Source: Gracilimonas sp040904925 (GTDB taxonomy: Bacteria; Bacteroidota; Rhodothermia; Balneolales; Balneolaceae). Taken from it: 46,319 nt of DNA. Positions 39,679 through 46,319 of this stretch are shown here, piece after piece (position 1 is the stretch's first letter; the number at the start of each line of letters is the position of its first letter). A model generated the notes under the pieces. That model was not told where the DNA came from and made no database searches. It saw nothing but the letters and a program-made list of their open reading frames with translations. Location: contig JBBDSP010000005.1 in the NCBI GenBank assembly GCA_040904925.1, forward strand, positions 1 through 46,319, in the 5' to 3' direction. The position numbers and the translations under genes are program-made.

Positions 39679-40740
39679 TTACCTGACCCTAAAACTATCG
39701 CCTTCCGTCAGCAACTTAAAATTCACTCCGATATTTTCCGGTCTTTGAATGGCCCTGCTGAAATCATTCTCCGGATCATTCATGCCATCGTCAGCAAGGG
39801 GAAAAGTGCCGAAATGCATTCCAAAACTGATTCTGGCTCCCACATCTTTATGAGCCTGAATAGCTTCTTCAGGATTAACGTGCATCGGCTTCATAAACCA
39901 GCGTGGTTTGTAGGCGCCAATGGGGATGAGGCCTACAGTAATATTCGGATGTTCTTGACGGATCTTTTTGAAGAAATCACCATAACCGGTGTCACCGGCA
40001 AAATAGATATTGCCGGAAGGGGTGTCGATCACATAACCTGACCAAAGCGTTTTGTCACGATCAAATAATCCACGGGCTGAAAAATGTTGTGCCTCAACGG
40101 AGTGAACGGATATGTCACTGCCTATTTTTTGTTCTTCCCACCAATCAAGCTCATCGATATATCTGACCCAGTTAGCTTTTAATAATTGTTTTACTCCAAG
40201 CGGAACTATAAATCTGGGCTGAAATTTGTCTTCAAGTTTTCTTAGGGTTTCCAGATCAAGGTGGTCATAATGATTGTGACTTATGAGCACTACATCGATC
40301 GGAGGAAGGTCTTGGAATCGGATACCGGCTGGTCGAAACCGTTTTGGACCTGCAAAGCTGAAGGGACTCACCCGGTCGCTCCAGACAGGGTCGGTCAGAA
40401 TATTGACCCCGGCGGTTTGGATAAGAAAAGTAGAGTGATTTACGTAAGTGATCACCATTCCGCGAGTCACATTATCTGCGGGTTTTTCAGCATAAATGAC
40501 CTCTTCTTCGGGGATTTCAACCCACTCGCCCTGGTCTCTCTGGAAATACCATTTCATTACATCAAGAAATGTTTTGGAGGGAACATCTCCTGAATTTTCA
40601 AAAGTAGTACCATTGAAATGCTCGGAAACAGGACCTTTGTATCCGGGTTTTGATGCCATCCATCCGGCAGAAGCAATGGTTATGGCAGCGACAATTAGCA
40701 GCGTAATAAGCCAGATCAAAATTTTTACGAATAAGTTCAT
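39679..40740 (-). CDS. Metallo-beta-lactamase-fold hydrolase, NAPE-PLD-like
   Basis: A 353-residue protein with an N-terminal membrane helix (about 4-27) and a metallo-beta-lactamase domain. The metal-binding motif is SHNHYDHLD (HxHxDH); further ligand regions are AQHFSARG and YFAGDTGYGDF, and the C-terminal His is in FGMHFGTF. It belongs to the UlaG/N-acylphosphatidylethanolamine phospholipase D-like branch, common in Bacteroidota and probably acting at the membrane. Substrate unknown. It stands alone, downstream of the S9 peptidase gene. Confidence 0.88.
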   Translation of the reverse strand: MNLFVKILIWLITLLIVAAITIASAGWMASKPGYKGPVSEHFNGTTFENSGDVPSKTFLDVMKWYFQRDQGEWVEIPEEEVIYAEKPADNVTRGMVITYVNHSTFLIQTAGVNILTDPVWSDRVSPFSFAGPKRFRPAGIRFQDLPPIDVVLISHNHYDHLDLETLRKLEDKFQPRFIVPLGVKQLLKANWVRYIDELDWWEEQKIGSDISVHSVEAQHFSARGLFDRDKTLWSGYVIDTPSGNIYFAGDTGYGDFFKKIRQEHPNITVGLIPIGAYKPRWFMKPMHVNPEEAIQAHKDVGARISFGMHFGTFPLADDGMNDPENDFSRAIQRPENIGVNFKLLTEGDSFRVR

Positions 40741-40888
40741 GGTTCAGATCTAATGTGTGATTAACCCTTTTTAATCAGATAATAGTTCGGTGATATAGTA
40801 AGGGTGCACCGGAATAGAATGCACCCTGAATTATTCATTCCAACTAAGATCGTTAGAACATGTTACGATGATTTAACTTTTTCGTCCG

Positions 40889-42967
40889 TTATAATTCTTT
40901 TAGATGTTTATTGAAGAATTCATAGATACGACGGTACTCATCATACCAGGCATCTTCATCCTGGAAACTGTGCCGCTCAGTAGGATACATCATCATCTCG
41001 AAATCTTCATTTCCTGATTGTATCAGCCGCTCGATGTAATGCACGGCATCCTGAAATCCCACATTGTTATCGATCAATCCATGAAGCAGAATAACAGGCT
41101 GTTGCAGAGAATCGGCATAAGTAAGCGGGTTACTTCGCTCGTAATGAAGGGAATCTTCGTCGGGTTTTCCAAGGCGGGGAAGGGTATAGCCCGGGTTGGC
41201 ATAGTAATAGTTTTCCCAGTTGGTTACGGAACGCAATCCGGCAGCGGCATCAAATTTATCAGGAGAAACTCCTACTGCGTAAAGTGCCATGAAACCACCG
41301 TAACTACCGCCATATATTCCAACACGAGAAGTATCGGCTTTATCGTAATTATCAGCAAGGAAGGCGAGTCCGTCTTCAATATCCTCAGTCTCAAATTTAC
41401 CCATCCAGTTGGTCACGTCTTCCCGAAATTTACGTCCATATCCCGTACTGTGGCGGTAATCCACTTCGATCACGTAATATCCCTGGTGTGTCAGATACTG
41501 ATGAAACATATATTCGCGCCAGTAATTGTTAGACCAGCCTTTATACACATTTTGCAGCGAACCGGCTCCGTGAACAAATACCACCACCGGATTCCCATTG
41601 GGATCTCTTTTTTCCGGTTTCAGAACGGACATCGACAGGGGTGTGCTGCCATCGCGACTTGTGAGTTTCACGTAATCCTCTTTCTGCCAGTCATATTCAT
41701 AAAATGATTCAGGAACTGAATTTGTAAGCTGGACTTCCCTAAGTGGAATCACAGTATCGACTATATGAAGATCAAAAGGCTCGTTGAAAAAAGTCTTGTT
41801 ATAAACAATGTAACGGCGATCATGGCTCATTCTAAAATCCCGGCGATAGCCTTCAGCTGATGTTAGCTTGGTAGGCAAGTTCCGCATGATGTCCAGTTTA
41901 TAAAGCTGTATCTCTCCGCGGTCCATTTCGCTGGTGGCCATGGCAATAGTTCGTTCGTCGATCCAGGATGCCCAGGGAATATCATATTCGCCAAAGGTAT
42001 GTTGTTCAAAGCCTGATCCATCAGGATTTATGGTATAAATATGATTCCAGCCGTCCCTTTCACTTTGGAACATAAGCCGGTCAGCGGCGGGGGCAAATTC
42101 CATATTAGTACCATACATCCAGCCTTTAGTGGAGTCTTCAAATAAGACTTTTGAAGAAAGGTCTTCTATATCGAAAATGGTAATGGTCCTTTCTTTTTGA
42201 GGAGGATCTGTCGCATCAACGGCAAAATGCCTTCCCGAAGCACTTATATCCACACTTAAATATCCATGATGCTTCAATACTTCATTCACATCACCTGAAT
42301 CTGCAGAGGCCACAGAAATGATGCGCTTTGGAATTCCTCTTCTGGTTTCTCCGGTCTCCACATATTTTCCTGCATATTCGGGGAAGTAGTACTCATTATA
42401 TTCTGAAGTATCCCATTGACTCAGGACTAACGTATCCCCTGCCCAACCAACTACACTGAAGCTTGGCGCATCGTCACTTTTGCTGGTAACCTGCTTGATA
42501 TAGGCTTCTTCAACCCCTGAGATCCATACATCACCATTTTGAACAAAGGCGAATTTGGTACCAGAAGCATTCCAGACCGGGTTGTAATCATAACCTTTGG
42601 AAGCCACGATTACCCGTTCGTTTTCGAAATTAAAATCTGCAAGTATAAGGTCACCTGATTCAGAATAGAGAAGTTTAGATCCGTCAGGAGAAAGCTCATA
42701 ATTACGGATAATATCCTTCGGAGCTTTTTTCTGATTTTTACCACTCAGACCGACCTGAAACAGCTCGGTTCCTGAAGAGGTGGTGTCATCCCAATTAAAA
42801 TAGATGGTTTTACCATCTGGTGAGAAATGAGAAAAAGATGGCCGGTCACCCGGAATAAAGGGTTCATGGAAAATATCCTTCATTGTTAACTTATCAGGAA
42901 ATTGTTGGGCATTAACTTCAACCCCAATAAAAAGCATCAACAAAAGAAGCGTAACTAATTTTTTCAT
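40889..42967 (-). CDS. Exported S9 family prolyl oligopeptidase-like peptidase
   Basis: A 692-residue protein with a signal peptide (about 1-20, ending VNAQ), an N-terminal WD40-like beta-propeller (about 25-430, with SHFSPDGKTIYFNWDD and NPDGSGFEQH) and a C-terminal alpha/beta hydrolase domain. The catalytic triad is Ser in GIYGGSYGGFM, Asp in HGLIDNNV and His in PTERHSF. It resembles dipeptidyl peptidase IV and related S9B/S9C peptidases and would cleave short peptides in the periplasm. It is divergent from the copper operon. Confidence 0.93.
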   Translation of the reverse strand: MKKLVTLLLLMLFIGVEVNAQQFPDKLTMKDIFHEPFIPGDRPSFSHFSPDGKTIYFNWDDTTSSGTELFQVGLSGKNQKKAPKDIIRNYELSPDGSKLLYSESGDLILADFNFENERVIVASKGYDYNPVWNASGTKFAFVQNGDVWISGVEEAYIKQVTSKSDDAPSFSVVGWAGDTLVLSQWDTSEYNEYYFPEYAGKYVETGETRRGIPKRIISVASADSGDVNEVLKHHGYLSVDISASGRHFAVDATDPPQKERTITIFDIEDLSSKVLFEDSTKGWMYGTNMEFAPAADRLMFQSERDGWNHIYTINPDGSGFEQHTFGEYDIPWASWIDERTIAMATSEMDRGEIQLYKLDIMRNLPTKLTSAEGYRRDFRMSHDRRYIVYNKTFFNEPFDLHIVDTVIPLREVQLTNSVPESFYEYDWQKEDYVKLTSRDGSTPLSMSVLKPEKRDPNGNPVVVFVHGAGSLQNVYKGWSNNYWREYMFHQYLTHQGYYVIEVDYRHSTGYGRKFREDVTNWMGKFETEDIEDGLAFLADNYDKADTSRVGIYGGSYGGFMALYAVGVSPDKFDAAAGLRSVTNWENYYYANPGYTLPRLGKPDEDSLHYERSNPLTYADSLQQPVILLHGLIDNNVGFQDAVHYIERLIQSGNEDFEMMMYPTERHSFQDEDAWYDEYRRIYEFFNKHLKEL

Positions 42968-43155
42968 AGGATCATAAATATCTGAGTGTGATTAATTTAA
43001 CATTGTGAGGATAAAAATTTTAGAGGACATAAATTGCAAAAAATAGTTTTTCTGAAGAGATCAAAATTCTATAAATATTGAATGACATTCGGCATTTTAC
43101 AAAGTCGGAGCAATGATATCTTTAGAAAAATAAAAAATTACTGAATAGGATAGAT

Positions 43156-43374
43156 ATGAAAACGACGGTACTTAATATTGATGGAATGGGATGCTCGGGT
43201 TGCGTGAATACTGTGGAGAACACGCTTTCAGCTCTGCCCGGAGTTAAAACTGCGATCGCAAATCTTGAGAAAGGAATTGCAGAAGTTAGCTTTGATGAAG
43301 CGGAAGTAAAAGAAGGTGATTTCAAGAAAGCAGTTGAAGAAGCCGGTTACCAAATGACGGGCATTCAGTCTTAA
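43156..43374 (+). CDS. copZ: CopZ-like copper chaperone
   Basis: A 72-residue single heavy-metal-associated domain with the copper-binding motif GMGCSGCVNTVE. It probably delivers Cu(I) to the ATPase encoded ten bases downstream, with which it forms an operon. The domain is closely similar to the N-terminal domain of that ATPase (GMHCAGCVNAV), so a duplication is likely. Confidence 0.9.
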   Translation: MKTTVLNIDGMGCSGCVNTVENTLSALPGVKTAIANLEKGIAEVSFDEAEVKEGDFKKAVEEAGYQMTGIQS

Positions 43375-43384
43375 CTATATTTTT

Positions 43385-45652
43385 ATGAAAAAAGCCACGC
43401 TTCAAATTGATGGAATGCACTGTGCCGGTTGTGTCAATGCCGTAGATAAACAACTGGAATCTATGGAGGGGGTGAAGTCTGCACAGGTAAATCTGGCTAC
43501 CGAATCTGCCGTTGTGGAATACGAAGGTGACATCACCATGGATCAATTTGCTGAAGTGATCTCCAAAGGTGGATATACCTTGGTTCGGCAGGAATCCGGG
43601 CAGACTGAAGACAAAGCCAAGCAAGCTGAGGAGCGTGAACAGAAAAAACTGGATACTGCCCTCCGAAACCTGATCTGGTCCTGGGTTCCAACTGTTCTAA
43701 TGTTGGTTTGGATGCTCCCGATGTGGATCTCACATTATATGTTTTTAGGGCCGGTGGGGATGGAGATCGGAATGATCGTTCTTTCTGCGTTTGTGATTTT
43801 TGTGCCGGGCTGGGAAACGGTGAAAAGTGCGTGGAAGTCGATCCTGAATCTGAGCCCGAATATGGATGTGTTGATCGCCATGGGTTCTTTTGCATCGCTT
43901 TCTACGGGCTTTGTGGTGTTATTCCATTATTTAGGAATTGGCCCTGAATTCTACAGCTTTGCCATGATCGGCGGCATGATTATGGCATTTCACCTCACCG
44001 GCCGATATATAGAAGCCAAAGCAAAAGGCAGTGCTTCCCAAGCCATACGGAAATTGCTGACATTAGGAGCAAAAGAAGCCTCAGTTTTGCGGGATGGAGA
44101 GGAAATCAAGATCCCGGTCAGTGAATTGAAGATTGGAGATGTGATGCTGGTCCGGCCCGGAGAAAAGATCCCAACCGACGGCGAAGTAATTGAAGGGGAA
44201 AGCAGCGTGGATGAATCCATCGCAACGGGAGAATCCATGCCGGTGGAGAAATCGGAAGGTGATGAAGTGATCGGTGCTACCCTGAATACCAATGGTGTTT
44301 TAAAAGTGAGTGCGACAAAAATTGGTAAAGACACTTTCCTGAATCAGGTCATTAAAATGGTGGAAGAGGCGCAGGGATCAAAAATTCCTATTCAGGATTT
44401 TGCGGACCGGGTAACCAGAGTATTTGTGCCGATCGTGTTGGTTTTAGCGCTAATGACACTGACTTCATGGCTGATATTCCCAGATTTTTTCGGAAGCCTT
44501 GTAAACTGGGCTTCTGATTTCATTCCTTGGGTAAACCCTGAACTGAGCTCAACTGCACTCGCTTTTTATGCGATGATCGCAGTGCTGGTCATTGCCTGTC
44601 CATGCGCATTGGGATTGGCCACGCCAACGGCTTTGATGGTCGGTTCGGGACTGGGAGCCGAAAATGGGATTTTGATCCGAAAAGGAGAGGCCATTCAGCG
44701 CATGAAAGATGTGGATACCATTGTGCTGGATAAAACGGGCACCATCACCAAAGGAAAACCCGAAGTGACGGATGTGATCAAGTTTGGAAAAATTTCAGAA
44801 AATGAATTGCTGAGCCTGGCAGCTTCCGTTGAGAATAACTCGGAGCATCCGCTGGCAAGGGCAGTGGTAAACGCAGCTTCCAAAAAAGGCATAGAGTTGA
44901 AAAAGTCAGTCGGATTTGAAGCTATCACCGGAAAAGGAGTGAAGGCGATGATAGGTGAAGGAGCTGCAGGAATCGGCACGGCATCATTGATGGAGGAACT
45001 CGGTGTTGAGATCACTGAAGAGCAATCTTCCCGAAAACAGCAGCTGGAAGAACAGGCAAAAACGGCGGTGTATGTGAGTTATGCCGGAAAACTGATCGGA
45101 ATATTGGGCATTGCTGACGAAGTAAAAGAAGACAGCCGTGAAGCTATAGCTGAATTCAAAAAACTTGGACTGAAGACCATTATGCTCACCGGCGATAATG
45201 CAAAGACCGGTCGGGCTATAGCCGGTAAGGTTGGCATTGATCAGGTGATCGCCGAAGTATTGCCCGATCAGAAATCTGAGCAGATCAGGAAGTTGCAGGA
45301 ATTCGGTAAAGTGGTAGCAATGGTGGGTGATGGCATCAACGATGCCCCGGCGCTGACCCTGGCTGATGTGGGAATCGCTATTGGAACGGGAACCGATGTG
45401 GCCATCGAGTCCGGCGATATCGTGTTGGTGAAGGGCGACTTGCCCGGGGTTTTACGAGCCATCAATCTCAGCAAGGCTACCTTCACCAAAATAAAACAAA
45501 ACCTCTTCTGGGCCTTTTTCTATAACCTGATCATGATCCCGCTGGCAGTAATTGGATTGTTGCATCCGCTGCTGGCTGAAGCTGCGATGGCGTTCAGTTC
45601 TATTAACGTGGTGCTTAACTCGAAGCGGCTCGGAAAAGCGGAATTGGATTAA
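43385..45652 (+). CDS. copA: Copper-translocating P-type ATPase
   Basis: A 755-residue P1B-type ATPase. One N-terminal metal-binding domain (about 1-70, GMHCAGC) is followed by eight predicted membrane helices. The actuator loop has GESMPVEK, the translocation site is IACPCALGLATPTA (CPC), the phosphorylation site is DKTGTITKG and the hinge is GDGINDAPAL. The CPC together with the MAFSSINVVLNSKRL tail points to Cu(I) export (CopA, P1B-1) and not to CPH-type CopB. It lies between copZ and the DUF411 gene. Confidence 0.96.
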   Translation: MKKATLQIDGMHCAGCVNAVDKQLESMEGVKSAQVNLATESAVVEYEGDITMDQFAEVISKGGYTLVRQESGQTEDKAKQAEEREQKKLDTALRNLIWSWVPTVLMLVWMLPMWISHYMFLGPVGMEIGMIVLSAFVIFVPGWETVKSAWKSILNLSPNMDVLIAMGSFASLSTGFVVLFHYLGIGPEFYSFAMIGGMIMAFHLTGRYIEAKAKGSASQAIRKLLTLGAKEASVLRDGEEIKIPVSELKIGDVMLVRPGEKIPTDGEVIEGESSVDESIATGESMPVEKSEGDEVIGATLNTNGVLKVSATKIGKDTFLNQVIKMVEEAQGSKIPIQDFADRVTRVFVPIVLVLALMTLTSWLIFPDFFGSLVNWASDFIPWVNPELSSTALAFYAMIAVLVIACPCALGLATPTALMVGSGLGAENGILIRKGEAIQRMKDVDTIVLDKTGTITKGKPEVTDVIKFGKISENELLSLAASVENNSEHPLARAVVNAASKKGIELKKSVGFEAITGKGVKAMIGEGAAGIGTASLMEELGVEITEEQSSRKQQLEEQAKTAVYVSYAGKLIGILGIADEVKEDSREAIAEFKKLGLKTIMLTGDNAKTGRAIAGKVGIDQVIAEVLPDQKSEQIRKLQEFGKVVAMVGDGINDAPALTLADVGIAIGTGTDVAIESGDIVLVKGDLPGVLRAINLSKATFTKIKQNLFWAFFYNLIMIPLAVIGLLHPLLAEAAMAFSSINVVLNSKRLGKAELD

Positions 45653-45745
45653 TTGTTGGAGTGACCCGATAACTTCACAAAACAAAATTCCAAGAAGAAG
45701 GTTATCTTAAACGAGATTCGATCATCTTAAAACCAAATTATTGAT

Positions 45746-46222
45746 ATGAGTAACAAGAAAATTCTTATTTACGGACTATTATTTACAGCTGGTGTTGCTG
45801 TGTTTTTATTCTGGCCGGGTAATTCCGCAAGTAATATGCTTTCCAATGATACGGAAGTGGTGATGTATAAAAACGAAGGCTGTCAGTGCTGTACCAAGTG
45901 GGGCGATCACATGCATGAAGGTGATTTTAAGGTGGAAGAAGTTCCCGTTCCTGTTCTGATGCAGGTTAAAAGAGATAATGGAATTTCCAGAGAACTAGCT
46001 TCCTGTCATACTGCTATTGTGGACGGTTATGTAGTGGAAGGACATGTTCCTAGAGAAGATGTAGAGCGACTGCTTGCCGAACGACCTGACGCCATTGGAC
46101 TTGCAGTACCCGGTATGCCAATCGGTTCTCCCGGAATGGAGACTCCGGGCCGTGAGCCGGATAACTATGATGTTCTTTTAGTGAATAAAGACGGTTCAAC
46201 CAGCGTATTTGCCTCCCATTAA
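45746..46222 (+). CDS. copG: CopG-type DUF411 copper-binding protein
   Basis: A 158-residue protein with an N-terminal membrane or signal segment (about 5-24, LIYGLLFTAGVAVFLFWPG) and a DUF411 domain. The signature is YKNEGCQCCTKWGDHMH (Cys-x-Cys-Cys), followed by LASCHTAIVDGYVVEGHVP and GLAVPGMPIGSPGME. DUF411 proteins, called CopG in Pseudomonas and Vibrio, bind copper in the periplasm. It is 93 bases after copA in the same direction, and closes the copper cluster. Confidence 0.9.
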   Translation: MSNKKILIYGLLFTAGVAVFLFWPGNSASNMLSNDTEVVMYKNEGCQCCTKWGDHMHEGDFKVEEVPVPVLMQVKRDNGISRELASCHTAIVDGYVVEGHVPREDVERLLAERPDAIGLAVPGMPIGSPGMETPGREPDNYDVLLVNKDGSTSVFASH

Positions 46223-46242
46223 AGGGTAATATTTTGACTTAA

Positions 46243-46280
46243 AAAAGGCTCACTCCTTACGGCGTGAGCCTTTTATTTTA
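46243..46280 (+). terminator. Rho-independent terminator of the copper operon
   Basis: GGCTCAC (46247-46253) pairs with GTGAGCC (46264-46270), extended by flanking A and T runs, and is followed by TTTTATTTTA. It lies 25 bases after the copG stop. A conventional terminator. Confidence 0.85.
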
Positions 46281-46319
46281 TCCGGACGTGTTGAAAGGTC
46301 AGTATGTTGTATGTATATA

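Noticed and set aside
41018..41707. 229-codon plus-strand frame
   Set aside because: It is antisense to the S9 peptidase catalytic domain, shows no recognisable motif and reflects codon bias of the real gene.
1..46319. tRNA, rRNA or riboswitch genes
   Set aside because: No T-loop GGTTCGAATCC-type sequences or conserved riboswitch cores were found by eye; a covariance-model search would settle it.

Overview
The window looks like chromosome from a free-living, Gram-negative member of the Balneolales/Rhodothermota-Bacteroidota lineage, most likely Balneolaceae. Two large exported proteins end in a type IX secretion (T9SS) type A sorting domain with the lineage-typical NYPNPFNP motif. There is a PorX-type T9SS regulator, a one-protein hybrid two-component system, an HU-LysM membrane fusion and a PID-CTERM-like small protein. 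GC content looks moderate. This placement is inference from gene families; no rRNA marker is present. I saw no tRNA, rRNA, CRISPR array, prophage or complete insertion sequence.

Layout. 1-512: no gene, several repeats. 513-2611 (minus): ComEA-like HhH protein then porX. 2717-4853 (plus): alpha/beta hydrolase and an AAA_14/DUF4143 ATPase with an iteron-like operator. 4904-7149 (minus): RluA-type pseudouridine synthase, a 323-bp inverted-repeat element, and trhO. 7229-9031 (plus): exported metalloprotease-like T9SS cargo. 9117-10373 (minus): fumarylacetoacetase. 10546-11899 (plus): two HU-domain proteins, the second membrane-anchored. 11908-17121 (minus): hemW, gamma-carbonic anhydrase, radC, DUF2975 protein plus XRE regulator, AMP nucleosidase. 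17124-17690 (plus): Nudix hydrolase, head-to-head with AMP nucleosidase. 17764-18351 (minus): higA and a frameshifted higB. 18560-23454 (plus): peroxiredoxin, topA, an unknown protein with a beta-clamp-like C-terminus, and an RsmC/RlmG-type methyltransferase. 23451-30149 (minus): malic enzyme, M1 peptidase, GxxExxY protein, recR, ybaB, dnaX. 30483-34532 (minus) hybrid sensor/regulator, divergent from a 1548-residue T9SS cargo (34643-39289) and a PID-CTERM-like protein. 39679-42967 (minus): metallo-beta-lactamase-fold hydrolase and S9 peptidase. 43156-46222 (plus): copper operon with CopZ-like chaperone, CopA ATPase and CopG/DUF411 protein.

The most unusual signal is not a gene. Directly at or next to stop codons lie long quasi-palindromes whose arms are strings of degenerate short 'words', mostly seven nucleotides long (YTRAATG; ATCTCAN; NNNTCAG; GTTAATC), with one 8-nt and one 9-11-nt class. 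In three independent comparisons, two related arms or copies differ by exactly one 7-nt word. These elements separate each pair of genes in the dnaX-ybaB-recR row, and same-family copies bracket four single genes (AAA_14 ATPase, carbonic anhydrase, GxxExxY protein, PID-CTERM protein). I propose a stop-codon-anchored, word-structured class of 3'-end elements that grow and shrink by whole words; function (termination, mRNA 3'-end protection, recombination border) is inference. Further leads are the HU-TM-LysM fusion, a C-terminal QTSLF clamp-type motif, the higB frameshift, putative operators, and at least four other inverted-repeat elements.
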